A program made the translations under genes and the position numbers. 64,000 nt of DNA from Siphonodentalium dalli (taxonomy: Eukaryota > Mollusca > Scaphopoda > Gadilida > Siphonodentaliidae). Positions 20,506 to 32,745 of this stretch are shown here, piece after piece. The stretch covers positions 19,533,739-19,597,738 of the forward strand of contig CP136062.1 in the NCBI GenBank assembly GCA_032622095.1. The letters are read 5' to 3'. Each line of letters begins with the position of its first letter. Within the stretch, counting starts at the first letter, position 1. Under the pieces are notes generated by a model. The model saw nothing but the letters and a program-made list of their open reading frames with translations. It had not been told where the DNA came from and did no database searches.

Positions 20506-23149
20506 CACTGTTAGAAAAACTGAGACCGCGCAACAACGCTGCCAACATTTTACCGTTAAACATACGGTCAGGCCGTAACATGGTCCACGGTATAAACCCG
20601 TTTAAGAAACTGGCAGACCGTAAAGAGTAACTGTCAGACCGTTGTATTTTTTACGGTTCAACACCGTTTAATTAATATCAAGACCGTAACTAATACAGGT
20701 CAGACCAATGGTATTTTTCATGGGTCAACACCAATGTTTTGCTCTTAATTTGCTAATTTACCATACAATTAGCCAGGTTCCCATGGTGACAATATGATTT
20801 CCCGGTAGGCATTACTATTCATATGTTTTTGAAAGGTCGAAACTAGTATTATTCGTAATTGAAAAATACATCTTAGTTCTTAAGTTACGATCATAGTTTT
20901 GATGAATTGTAAATCCTCAATGCATAAAGTCATAGACAATACTTATGAAACTTTGCAGTTTGCAGAGGATCAAGCTTGTTATTTGCCTCGTAGAATTTAA
21001 TCCGGAAAAAGGCTGCGTACGCGTAATGTGTTCGCATTTCACTAACTATACTGTATAAATATGGCTGTAAATAAAAAAAAAACCATACTAGTAATACCCA
21101 ATGAAAACCATCACTATTCAGTTATGAGTAATACTAATTTCAACCAGTCTAAAACATGAATCGGCATGCCCTTCTAAGCCATAAAAAGAACAAAGTTTCA
21201 CAGTTAAAACTCAAATTTATGTACATGTAAAAGTAAAATATCTTAATGGCATACTTTTTGGTAACATGTAAGGCGTGAAATTGTCCAGTCACTTGTAAAC
21301 ACAGTTTTTGTTTTAACAGGTGAATCCGTACATCATGACAATACAGTAAGTGGTATTTTTAGGCGCACCTTTATTGCGATATTGATCGTGCTTAATTTAG
21401 AAAAAGACGTGATTATAGCACAATAAAAAAAATATGTCGCGCTTATTGTTGCAATATTGAACGCAAAATATTGCGATACTAAGCGCGCTAAATTCCATAC
21501 ATACCCGATAGTGTTATATTTATATTAGATAAATACTGTGCATATAATGTACATATAGTGTACATATAGCATTTACAACTATACTTATATACATAACTAA
21601 AACATTGTCTCTATGTATACAATAAACAATATAGAAGAAGCAATAATTTGATTTAAATGTCACAATTTTGAGCGCAAAATATTGAGATATTAAGCGCTAA
21701 AATATTGAGATATTAAGCGCAAAATATTGCAATAATATCACAAGCGACAGGTTTATAAGCGTTTCCACTTGACATATTATTGCGATATTGGGCGCGAAAA
21801 TGTCGCGCATAATATACCACTTCTTTTGACTGGTACTGTATATCAATAACAGCTAGTTGGGATTGGAACCTTCAAGACAACATCAGATCCCATAATAACT
21901 GTGCGCGATAATGTTCTCCTGTAGTCGCACATTTTCCATGAAATTTTAAAGCATGATGCATCAAGCTGTATACTGGTATCACGACACTGACTTAATATCA
22001 ATATCAGTGAGTCAGCCACAGATAGTTTGATAAGAACATCCAACCAGTAGTGTACTCCCGGTAAATTGCCGTAATAACTTGACGATAACAATGTCTCATA
22101 TCCACACGTTTCAATGAAAATTGATGAACACGGGATGAATTTGTCCGTGTAATTGTCCAGTTGGAATTGTATATATGTGACCATCCGTCACTGCGCGTCG
22201 TCAGTTCATTGTTACGGTGCTGTTGTTGACATTGCAGCTCTTGTGAATAACACTGGTGCGTACAGTACATGTACATGTATATCCTCTCTTGTAAATGTAC
22301 ATGAATGTGCTTTGAAACAATCAGATTCAGAACTTTGTCAACTGGATTGTCAACATTATAATAGTAATAGCTGCTCGTTGAGTCGTTGTTGTTATTATTG
22401 TCACTATTGGTTGACATCGAAGCTTATGTTAATTGTACCTGTATCCTCCTGTGTCAGTAAATGTGCCAGTAGTTTGATACTAAGTCACAACACTGTCAAT
22501 TTCAACATCAGCACTGCGTCGAATGAAGTCAGACCCCGGGCGGCGGATCATGCCATGATTGACATGAATCTCTACTCTCGAATTTAGTGGAAATTGTCAA
22601 TGATTAAGCCGGTATTAGCAGAATTGAAACTTGTCCGGTTATCAAAGGAACCGAAATCAGACCGTCTTAACAACTGTCCACAATCGAAAAGGTAACAGTT
22701 TCCCAAAAAACAATAGTTTGCTATCAACGATAAATGGCGAATAAATGAACCCAGTGCTAAAGCGGGAACTTAACCCCGGAATGAGAATTACGTACCGTAC
22801 TCATGATAATTCGTACGGGCCCGCATAACACAGAATCATTGTCACATTAATAATACATATTAAATATCAACAGAGTAAGATTCAGTCATACTGTATGGAT
22901 TCATTGCCGTATATAATATGGTCGCCGATAAATATACTATTGAATATCAACAGAGTAAGATTCATTGCCGTATATAATATGGTCGCCGACAAATATACTA
23001 TTGAATTTTGAATCACGAAAATATTTAATTTAGACAATTTTCATGGGCACATAAAATAACGGTAAAAAAACGTCAAACTGATGAAACGGTATGGGACCGT
23101 TGATTATGACGGCCCGAAACCGTCGAACCGACATTATTTTCTAACAGTG
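20506..23149. mobile_element. 2.6-kb TA-flanked element with CACTGTTAGAAAA inverted ends
   Basis: Left end CACTGTTAGAAAA at 20506 and its exact complement ending at 23149 are each bordered by TA (20504-20505, 23150-23151). Inside both ends are repeated ACGGTC/GACCGT words. A smaller TA-flanked element (21344-21838) and an 80-bp direct duplication (near 22880-23003) lie inside. I see no transposase. It could be one non-autonomous Tc1/mariner-like element enlarged by insertions, or two end-pieces brought together; the 13-bp ends and TA sites are what is seen. Confidence 0.6.
21344..21838. mobile_element. 495-bp TA-flanked MITE with GCGATATT-rich interior
   Basis: It starts CAGTAAGTGGTATTTTTAGG and ends GTGGTATATT-complement then TACTG, flanked by TA at 21342-21343 and 21839-21840. 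Both ends continue as an imperfect inverted repeat through TTGCGATATTG. The interior repeats AAGCGCAAAATATTGCGATA several times. Non-coding. Confidence 0.7.
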
Positions 23150-23170
23150 TATTGTATCTGTATGACTCAC

Positions 23171-23386
23171 CTTTTCGGCAGATACTGACGACGCCAACAA
23201 GTCCTGAGTTAATATCAGGCGGTGTGTTCAGATGGCTGTGATAGACGTAAGGGATGCAGTTCGGGTCACCGGAACCAGGCGCCATGTTCTCTGTGACGTT
23301 CCAGTGGTAGCTGTATGGAGGGTCCGATGATGACTGGATGTCTCCGTATCTGTCACGGCCCGTCGTCCCGTCAATGTAAACGGCGC
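23171..23386 (-). CDS. Ferroxidase exon C (cupredoxin domain 1, second copper HxH motif)
   Basis: 216-bp exon with acceptor GATAG (AG at 23387-23388) and donor AAAG before GTGAGT (23165-23170). It is phase 1 at both ends. Joined to exon B it reads DSEGAVYIDGTTG, and continues with PPYSYHWNVTEN and then CIPYVYHSHLNTPPDINSG. The HSH triplet (23232-23240) is the second HxH pair of the trinuclear copper site. Two cysteines, just before YVYHSH and in SICRKG, match the conserved domain 1 disulphide pair of ceruloplasmin. An NVT sequon is seen. The intron side of the donor is only about 20 bp long before a TA-flanked transposon-like element begins (20506-23149). Confidence 0.92.
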
Positions 23387-24490
23387 CTATCGTAAGACAT
23401 AATCGAGAGGTTTCGGAAACACACGAATGATAATTTAGCATTTGACAATATAATATTTTTTTATTTCTAACCATTATAGGTAACTGTGTGTTTCTGACCA
23501 GGTAACATGACTGCCAGACAAACACACTACACTGGAAATCTCGATGACTAACATTATACTCAGCAATTACTCAACCGCACCGTAAGTAAGTAAGTATACC
23601 ACAAAATAACGTTACTCAACCGCACCATAAGTAAGTAAGTAAGTAAGTATACCACAAAATAACGTTGACTAAAGTGTTGAGTACAATTTATATTTAAAAC
23701 TGAAAGTGAAATTGATCAACAACAATTGATTTTGCTCAACAGTTGGTTGCAAAATGTAGCTTTCTTCTTTAAGAAAGGGAGTTGACTAGGAATATTTGTT
23801 GGATGAATTCTCGAAACAGAACTGGATGCTATATCCAGAATCAGCGACCGAATCAGAATTGGAAATAACGGGAAATGTATAAAATTCCCCATATAATATC
23901 CGATAATGGTCTGTTGGAACATGGTACCAAAATGCTGCTGTATTTGCACTCAAGTAGACACTCGTTCTTATGACGCTTGTCGAAATGACGTCATGTGACG
24001 TCGCACGCAAACCCACACTTGTTTTGCTATTGTAGACGAAACTTATAGCAACCACAACGCGCCACAGGCGCGTTGTTCCTTTTCAAGTTTAGGCGTGAAT
24101 GACGTCATTAATTTTTACAATACCATGAAACAGAATTTCGACGCGATGAAAAACAGCGCACAAAAATGGGTTAAAAATCACGTGACTTCCGCTCCGCTTT
24201 CGCATAGCATCCTGGGAACAATAATTTCCCAAAAGAAATGGTAAAATCACAGAATCGGAAGTGGACCAACGGGATGGTTATGAAATTACCAACTTCAGTT
24301 TTTCTGAACAATTCCTATGTGATTTAGGCCTATAGATTAGTTTCATTTTGACCAATTTCGTTGGTTAGCTGAACGAAAACCAGCGAAGACGTCATGACAT
24401 GGTCCATGACGTCATTTACGTCATTTGGCTTTGTGGGCCAGAATCCAGACACATTTGGTCTCTACCGGAAACACTGATTTCACATCACTA
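23387..24490. other. Start of the 16.4-kb intron between exons B and C
   Basis: A tandem pair of about 60 bp at 23570-23670 repeats ACCACAAAATAACGTT and GTAAGTAAGTAAGTA. A hairpin GCGCCACAGGCGC is near 24059-24071. Otherwise no structure or exon is recognised. Confidence 0.45.
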
Positions 24491-24494
24491 GACT

Positions 24495-24965
24495 ATAGAC
24501 GCAATTATATATACGAAGTGGCTTTAGCACTGATGGGTCAAGAACGGCATGCCGCTCTTTAGTGATGAGGGCTAATGAGCGGTATACGGCTCTTTATAGT
24601 CGGACACTGGAGATCGAGCAGTACGGATGATAATGTAAGACCGTTCTTTATCGCGCCAGGACCATGTATAGCTAAATATTGGTATATACCGATGTACACC
24701 ACTCCTGTGTCCCGTTCTTTGACGTTTGTCACTGAATAGCAGTATACCGTTCTTTAGTGCCAGCGCTGAAGAGCGGTAGGCCCCAAACCGTTCCTTGGTA
24801 CCAACCGCTAAAGAGCGGTATAGCTTACCGTTCTTAAGCGTATCATACCCCTAAAGATGAAGAGTGGTATACCACTCTTTAGCGTTTGGTACTAAAGAAC
24901 GGTATAGCGTGTCAGGCCCATATAGCTAAAGAGCGATATACTGCTCTTAAGTCACGGCCATATAT
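24495..24965. repeat. Array of GAGCGGTATACCGTTCTTTA-type motifs in both orientations
   Basis: About fifteen occurrences of AAGAGCGGTATA and its complement TACCGTTCTTTA alternate at irregular 20-50 bp intervals, giving many small potential hairpins. No coding frame. Confidence 0.75.
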
Positions 24966-25928
24966 ATACACATACACGATTTATTGACCTACTAACACGG
25001 GACATAAATAGAGGCTCTATCAGCGTATAATCGCTTTTGTTAGAAGTTAGGAAACAGCGTATATAATGTATATTTGACTTTGATAAGTCTTTTAGTCACC
25101 AGTACGCAAATCAAAGCTTTATTACAACGACACAAATTAATGAGTAACACGCATAACACATATTCAACTTGTTATATACAATATGCACACAATAAATATG
25201 GGATCATGGATCCCTCCCTACAAACGTGTTGTTTGTTTGTTTGTTTGGTTTTCATTGTTCCTTTTTTGACCTAGTGTGTATATATAAGATTGTATTCATC
25301 ATCATGTTTTCAAATGTCTTTTTGACTATCAGTTTGAATTTTTGACCTGCAGGCATGAGCTAATTCAGCTGCCTTCCACAATGTATACACTTAAATGCAA
25401 TAAGAGACGTCTCTAAAGACCAATTTCTAGAAAAAATACAGACTGGATTCAAACGAGGGATGTTTTCTATTGACAAGAGCCCATGAAACTGTTCGTGCGA
25501 AAGATTTGCCCAGTGATATTTTGGGATAATGCGCTCATGTAGTCATTTATATTTGTCATAGATAAACGTGGGAAATTCCTAGGTTTAGTTTGGCATGGAG
25601 GTGTATGAGTTGCTTTAACGAGAGGTGTGGTGGCAGGGTGGAGGTACTGTAGTTTTCCGCGGAATCCGCCCCTCCAACTTTGGTGAAAATATTCAACATT
25701 TTGAAATCCCATGCCGTGACACAGCAACAGTTGGAAACTACGTGTATAGATTGAAATTGTTGTGACCGTTTGATGTATGTGTGTGGTTGCTCCACTACGT
25801 GTCACGTGCGATCATATTATTCGCTCTTACAAAGCGTTGTTGGAAATAGGCGCTAAATTAATTTGTCAGTTCAGGTTCAGTGTGAATATAAGTATCGAAT
25901 GTTGATTTGGCCATGGAACTGCATGTAG
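24966..25928. other. Intron sequence, unique
   Basis: I see no repeat, exon or RNA gene. Overlapping open frames at 25467-25805 have no recognisable domain and no splice support. Confidence 0.35.
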
Positions 25929-26259
25929 GAGGCCCCCACCCCCCCCTTTTCGTACGCCGTATTCCATGCCCTGTTATGAGGTGCGCCGTATTCCGGCCTC
26001 TCTGGTAGGAGGTATTCGGTATTCCAAACATACCGGTATTCGTACACCGACCTTCGACCTAAATTCACGGTTTGTCATAGATCGTCGATCATCGTCATTT
26101 TAGATCACTTTAGACATGGACACTGCAGGATGACTGACGTTCGTACGGCAATAGAAAATTGATCTGGAAAATTCCATATTGTTGTTAACTGGTATTCCAT
26201 ATTCCACCCTCTGTGTTAAGTGGTATTCCGTATTCCAGTGGGGTAGGGGGTGGGGGCCT
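25929..26259. mobile_element. 331-bp foldback element flanked by CATGTAG
   Basis: The left end GAGGCCCCCACCCCC and the right end GGGGGTGGGGGCCT are inverted complements. Directly outside both is CATGTAG (25922-25928, 26260-26266), a likely 7-bp target duplication. The interior repeats GGTATTCCGTATTCCA and its complement. Superfamily not assigned. Confidence 0.6.
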
Positions 26260-26394
26260 CATGTAGTGTGATGTGATGAAGAGTCGAGACTAGAAAGCTG
26301 TAGCATCGTTGGGAATGGGTGCTAATATGGTACTAAGTTGTGGTATATGGTAAGTTGTGCATTGAGTGTGGAATCGAACACTACTGTACATGCA

Positions 26395-26950
26395 TTCCAG
26401 GAAAATGCCATGAAAATGCCATTAAAATACCATTAAATTGGCCAAAACCATTAGTTTATACCATTAATTCGTGTAACAACAATTTTAATGGGGCTCCACT
26501 GAACCCATTAAACACCATTAATTTTAAAGATTTAATGGCCAGTTCACCATTAAAAACATTTAATTGGCCATTAAACACACATTCTATTTGTCTAATGCCC
26601 ATTAAACCCCATTAAAATTTGTACTGACTGAATTTAATGGCAGTGATTTGGTATACTTTTAATGCCAAGTACAATTGTCATGAAATTAATGCCCATGATC
26701 TTGATGGCCTCATGGGTAATGGCCATCAACTAACCTCATTTAATGCCCATTACATTATTATTGCAAATTAATGCCCATCACTCACAACTGTTGTAATATT
26801 AATGGCCAAGATTTCAATGGCTGCAAAGGTAGTGGCCATCAAATGACCACATTTAATGCCCATTAAATTGTTATTGCGAACTAATGCCCATCACTCGGAA
26901 ATTATTTCAATGGCTGCATATGTGATGGCCATAAATTGACCATATCCAAG
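26395..26950. repeat. Degenerate array of TTAATGGCCATTAA-type words, left field
   Basis: About 550 bp crowded with CATTAA, TTAATGG, TAATGCCCATTA and TGATGGCCAT, in both orientations. A second field of the same kind is at 32745-33260. The 91-residue frame at 26340-26615 is a by-product. Confidence 0.8.
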
Positions 26951-27710
26951 GTTTCAACCAAGGAAAGTACTTATATAGTCAGCTACATGTAGTTAACGAC
27001 ACTTTAAGTGGAAGCTCATAACATGACCTACGCAATCAGGCAATGGCAATCATTTATGTTTATGCTCCACTGAATCAGCCATTTGAATTTCTCGAATGGT
27101 GGTTTGTTTTCCTAATTGGTGTTTCACGTCACTTTAAGCAGAAGCTCACATCATGACGCAACAGAGGCACAAACTCAGACAATGATGATCATGTATGTAT
27201 TTCTCTGCTCCACTTTAAGAGAGACTTTTATCTCAAGCAGTGGTTACTGAAGCCCTATTCTTTCTCATTATGCTAGTCCATGCCTAACCAACTATATAAG
27301 TACTACCATGCAGGGCTCTTGCGTGGTGGGGAAAATATAAACAAGAAGGTAAATCAAGGAGGTAAATCAATGAAAAAGCCATGTATGCAATTGAGAAGCA
27401 CGACAAACCGGAAACATGGATGTTTTATTTTTATTTTGGCCTCACATATCTTCTTCTGATTGTGTAATTTACTGAAGTGAGCCCATTGGTCATTTGTTTG
27501 TTTGTCAGTTTGGCCCCACCATTCAAAATTTTGAATCCATAAGAATCGGAAGCTTCAATACGATATAGAATACATGTACTCGAAGTTTCGCTGGGCCCTA
27601 GTGAGAAGAGACCTTCTATTTTTTATTTGTTTATTAACAATACAAGTAGTATTATATTATATTATTTTTAAATTAATATATTGCATAATCTTTTAAAGTT
27701 AGGCCATTAA
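26951..27710. other. Intron sequence with a degenerate duplication
   Basis: Two stretches near 26995-27060 and 27120-27215 share TTTAAGYRGAAGCTCA and CAATGATGATCAT-like words, about 125 bp apart. Nothing else is seen. Confidence 0.4.
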
Positions 27711-27711
27711 A

Positions 27712-28790
27712 ACAAGAGATGGACTGTCGTCCGGTGCATACTCCCTTGTTACATACCGCCTAGTGTGGGTATATCCATAAAATATGACTGCTATACTCAG
27801 ACAGATGGACCCAAAAATCAGCATTTTCATATAAACAAAGATGAATAACTATAGAACAAAAACAAAACAAACCAAGACAAATAGTTGAATGTACCATTAA
27901 ATGTCCTCATAATGATGAACATCCATACCAAATTTCATTAAGATCCGAGCATTACTGTTCAATTTATGACACGAACAGACACCAGACGGACCAAAAATCC
28001 AACTTTCCAGATAATCGAAGATGTATAACTCTAGAATTGAAAATCCGAACAAAACGATGGAAGATTCTTTTTAATGTCTTCATAGTAGTGAACATCCATA
28101 CCAAATTTCATTGAGATCCCGGTGCAACTGTTGAAGTTACGACATGAACAGACACCATGCATACATACCAAAAAGCCAACATTTCCTAATAAACAAAGAT
28201 GAATAACTCTAGAATGGAAAATCCGAAAAAAATGATGGACCCCTCTATTGCATGTGCCCTCACAGTAGTGAACATCCATACAAAATGTCATTGAGATCCG
28301 AGCTCTACTGTTCAAGTTATGACAAGCACAGACACCAGACGGACCAAAAATCCAACATTTCCAGATAATCAAAAATGAATAACTCTAGAATGGAAAATCC
28401 GAACAAAACGATGAAACCCTCTATTTAATGTCCTCATAGTTGTGAGCATCCATACAAAATTTCATTGAGATCCCATCAAAATTGTTGAAGTTACAACATG
28501 AACTGACACCAGGTATACCATGCAAAAGCCAACATTTCCAGATAAACAAAGATGAATAACTCTAGAACGGAAAATCGGAACAAAACGATGGAACCCTCTA
28601 TTTAATGTCCTCATTGTAGTGAACATCCATACCAAATTTCATTGAAATCCCAGCACAACTGTTGAAGTTATGACATGAACAGACATCGGACGGTCGTACG
28701 TACGGTCGCACACACAGACGCGTGTACGGACGGATAGGTGCAAAACAGTTTAACCCACTTTTTAAAGGGGGTATAATTAACGCCAGCATC
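27712..28790. repeat. Tandem repeat array, about 160-bp units (5-6 copies)
   Basis: Units contain AAAGATGAATAACTCTAGAA, then AAAATCCGAACAAAACGATG, then AACATCCATACCAAATTTCA, then TTGAAGTTATGACA and GAACAGACACCAG. It begins ACAAGAGATGGACTGTCGTC and ends with ACGGACGGATAGGTG and GGGGGTATAATTA. The minus-strand frames at 28031-28865 are unit translations. Confidence 0.9.
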
Positions 28791-29472
28791 ACTAAAAGTC
28801 CGCTTCATTGCTGCAGCAAAACTATTTATCGCAATCTCAAAAAAAAAAAAAAAATCCTCCCTCAATACGCTAGTGATAGGGACTTATTTTTGGTTCACCG
28901 GTCACATTTTTAAGAACACCGGTTATATTTACTTCCGGTAAAAAGCACGTGATCTGATATTTTATCGTCTGTCCATTTTTTCAATTTTGGACAAATAAAG
29001 TGGAAAAAATGAGTTTGTTTTCTATGTGCATTACGTCAGGGATCACAGTTATACCGTTGAGTGTATATGGAGGATTAACCGAAGGAACATCTGTTGGTTG
29101 GTGAACTATTTGCGACAATGCAAGGCAATAAATCTGATGATTTTGGCGAAATCCGGAAAATCCAAACGATTTGAAATACATTAAACCGAATGCTATATCG
29201 GAAACTCGAGTAGTTTCAATGGGCAAAAAGTGTTTCCTGGTGCCAAAATAGGTGATCTAATAGAAAAATAAAAATGATGTTATTCACAAATACTTCAATC
29301 TTTGAAGTACGTTCCTCCCAATCATTGAAATTGAATTCAACCAATCTATCAGAACTGTCAATTTGACAGCACATGCACAGACCTTCTCAAAATAAGTGTC
29401 CCTTTTTACGCGGTTCTCAGGAGTTAACAACGCGGTTGTACCCCGCTGGACAAAACAAGTGTCCACTGCCAC

Positions 29473-29641
29473 CGCGGTCTGTGTTAAACTTCAACGCGGT
29501 CGTAACGTACCAACAATGCGTTATCAACACAACGACCGCGTTGTGTTGAAGGTACCCGATACCTTCAACACAACGCGGTCGTTGTGTTGATAACGCATTG
29601 TTGGTACGTTACGACCGCGTTGAAGTTTAACACAGACCGCG
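29473..29641. repeat. Perfect palindrome: 82-bp arms, 5-bp centre
   Basis: The left arm 29473-29554 is the exact reverse complement of the right arm 29560-29641 when read base by base; the centre is CCCGA. The arms contain CGCGGTCTGTGTTAAACTTC and CAACACAACGACCGCG. Such a perfect cruciform-prone structure is either very young, maintained by gene conversion, or an assembly artefact. Confidence 0.95.
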
Positions 29642-30664
29642 TTTATGTTAAATGCGTTGCGTCAAGGATCAACGCAACACGCGAAGATTACAATCACCGC
29701 GCCGAAAAATATACAGACGATGAGTCATGTAAGTAGTTTTTTAACCATTAAATTTTTTGTTTTAAATATAATTTACGATCACATATGACTAATTTAGTGT
29801 CATTTTTCCACTCTCTGAAAACAGAAAATCACATATCTACGCATTCGATCGTTTCAAATCGGGCAATTTATTTGCAGCTTTTGACAGGTGTTAGGCTTTT
29901 TTGTAATATGTATAGGTACAATGAACACGTGTGTCGCACAAAGCGGTCGTGTTTCCCAATGTATGGAGTAAAACACCACGCACAAATATATTGCTATAAA
30001 TGTCCGCTACAGAACTGTTGGGATATATGCACTTGTCGATCATTGCAAACAGAACGATGAATACATTTAATAGGCTTAGTAGCAGTAAATAAACCACAAT
30101 TGACTAAAATTCTGGTTTCGTGGTTGACGAAACCAGAATAACTTCGTCTAGTATTATATTCATTTCCCGGGCTGGTTTTTTGGCCCAGTCCGCCTCTGTT
30201 CTTATATATGCCGAGTTCTCAAATACTAATAAATATTTTCTGATAAATATTTTTTTGAACATGTGGGACAGATAATAGAATAACAAAAAATGGGAGGTGG
30301 TGTGTTTAGTTCTTTGTACCGGATTTTATTATTGCGTTGGAGTTGTATGTAGTTTGTGTCATATTTTGAATTGAATTTGAAGATTCTCTGTCTCATTGGC
30401 TTACCTGTTGTCGCGTTTATTCTGCAAAATTCTGTTGAAAAATCGCTTTCCAAATATTTTACCTTGTTTAATATGTACGTACATTCATTGCGTTTGGAAG
30501 CTTCGGGATTCACACGAAGACATGTCCCTATTTGAGTTCATTGACACCGATGTGAATCATTCCGGTAGGCTTTTGATCCGCGGCCTGTCAGTAAAAATGG
30601 CATATCATTGGTACCACGTCAGACCGCTGCGTGTTTTGCAGGTGTTGAAGAACACATGGCTAAT

Positions 30665-31129
30665 TAAAGGTACTCAATCCGATTAAGCACCCCTAAATTA
30701 CTATTTCTTTGGCTTCAGTGGTAAAAAATATTTGATTCGAGTCGAGGAACACATCCATCAAAGCTCAGAGTTGTTAAATATTGACTTTTGAAGTTTGTAA
30801 TTTTTTCGAGATGTGTACTAATAATTGCCCCTAAATTTGTAATTTTCTCGAGACGTGTACTAATAATTTCAACAGGAACACTTAATCAAACAGACGAGGA
30901 TGGATAACTCTAAAATCAAGTGTATTTAATAACGCAATTTTGACTGAGAACATCTTTTTGATGGCGTGTTTCTGGGCCAGAAACAATAGAAATAACAAAA
31001 CTTCAAAAATTAATATCTGATAACTCTGAGCGTTGATAAGTAGGTTCCTCGACTCGAATCAATTATTTTTATCCCCGAAGCCAAAGAAATAGTAATTTAT
31101 GAGGGCCTGATCGGATTGAGTACCTTTAA
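30665..31129. repeat. Foldback repeat family F1, copy 3 (complete)
   Basis: Starts TTAAAGGTACTCAATCCGAT and ends ATCGGATTGAGTACCTTTAA, exact complements. Arms of about 110 bp include TTTCTTTGGCTTC and GATTCGAGTCGAGGAAC. The middle has repeated TTTTCTCGAGAYGTGTACTA. Non-coding, MITE-like. Confidence 0.88.
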
Positions 31130-31712
31130 TATTTTAAAATTATTTACATCACTGTAGATCTGTCATCGAGTTATCATATCCTCACAAAGATTTCAAATGG
31201 CATCGGATCCTTGGCGTACAGATAATCAACCTTTAATCGGATGTGACGCTGAATATTAAATATTCAAAAATGCATGCACATGTATATTGCGACGTGAACT
31301 CAAAAGTGTTTTGGTTGTTAGAAATCTCAATTGCATCTCTATTAATTCGTGCAGCACGATCAATGCGATATACATTTATTTATTAGTAGCTTTTTCCAGA
31401 AAAATTATAATGAAAATGTTAAACATTTAACACCAATCAATCATTTTATCCATACCTCCCACCATGCCAAAATAACATTGTATTATGTTGACAACGTTCC
31501 GTTTCGTTGACGGTTATCTCAACCGCGTTTGTTGCGTTGACAGTCATGCCGACCGCGCTATGTTGCATTGACGGTTACCTCGACCGCATTGAGGAAAATC
31601 ACAACTGCATTGGAGTAACGTTACGACCGCGTTCCGTTAACACGAGAATCGCGTTGATGGTCAATTCTCAACGCGGTTCAAAGTTTGACAGGGACACTTA
31701 TTTTGAGAAGGT

Positions 31713-32560
31713 ATGTACTCACATCAGCAGCCATCAGTATAAAAGTATAATGATATAAACCGGTATATAGGATTTTTGTGGAACACTAGAAAAAAATTAC
31801 ATCAGTGTCACTGAGAATTGTTCCTGATAGTGGATATCCATGGGCATTGCAGTAAATAAATACATGTAGAGCAATTTATGGCACTGCTACATTTGAATCA
31901 GATTTCTCAGAATTCCTAATATAATTGTCAGAAGTTTTTTTGTAATTTGAGTGGTGTGTGTTTCTCTATACATGTATGTGTGGTTACATTGTACAGTTCT
32001 GATATTTTGTGGGAGACATTGAGCGGTTCTGACTGTATAAACCATATCCCTCGCACTATCATGAATAGAACCAGACAAAACTCATGCTATGCCTTTCCTC
32101 AATATCCATTTAGAGCCATGCTTTTGGAATTGGGCAACAGAGGTGTCAGAATATTCCCATGTATTATTTTGGAATTGGGCAACAGAGGTGTCAGAATATT
32201 CCCATGTATTGGCTATACATGTGATTACACAGATACAAGTTGTATTACATGTACCTGGAATCATGAAAAAAGATTTAATATTCGATTTTGAGTATGTTTT
32301 GAAAAATTAAAAATAAATAATAAATATAAAAAGACTCCCTCCCTCCCTTATCAAAACATTTAGACATAATTGCTTGTGAACCCAGACTTGAATTTGTAAT
32401 GGCCTTATATGTGTTTTATTATTATTTCTATCCAATTGTAATTAATTTCAACACAGTTGATGCCCCATTTAAAAATAGATCATCTTGAGCTATATTGTAC
32501 AGAGAAATGAGGAATCGGGGAGTCCATAAATATACACACAGTACCACTTTAAAGGGACAT
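31713..32560. other. Intron sequence with a 45-bp tandem duplication
   Basis: A 45-bp unit with TTTTGGAATTGGGCAACAGA and TGTCAGAATATTCCCATG occurs twice in a row (32122 and 32167). The remainder is unique. Confidence 0.6.
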
Positions 32561-32632
32561 TCAAGGTCCCGGGCCATATTCTGGCTATACACACCTAATT
32601 CCGGGCATCATACCCAAGTTTGAGATAAAGTG

Positions 32633-32745
32633 TCTAGTCATTTCATGAGGTCCCCAGAGGGCAAATTTAGTGAAGCTGTCCCACAAAGCGGACCAGCGTC
32701 GCCAAACTCACCTTCTGGAGACCTCATTCTGCTTATGACCAGTTT
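32633..32745. repeat. Imperfect palindrome related to the element at 62782
   Basis: The left arm has TCATTTCATGAGGTCCCCAG and AGGGCAAATTTAGTGAAGCT; the right arm has AAACTCACCTTCTGGAGACC and TCATTCTGCTTATGA. The same words (GCAGAATGAGGTC, GGTGAATTTAGTGATGC) recur at 62797 and 63068. Confidence 0.75.

Larger units (their letters stand above)
29381..31712. mobile_element. 2.3-kb inverted-repeat element with ACCTTCTCAAAATAAG ends
   Basis: The left end ACCTTCTCAAAATAAGTGTC (29381) has its complement ending at 31712. Next to both ends lie GC-richer stretches built on AACGCGGT and ACCGCGTT words (29405-29650, 31500-31690). It contains a perfect 82-bp palindrome (29473-29641) and a complete F1 foldback (30665-31129). 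No transposase is found. Target duplication not evident. Confidence 0.6.

Noticed and set aside
20506-23149. A transposase within the 2.6-kb TA-flanked element
   Set aside because: The frames at 21843-22587 have no DDE, helix-turn-helix or other recognisable motif and overlap on both strands.
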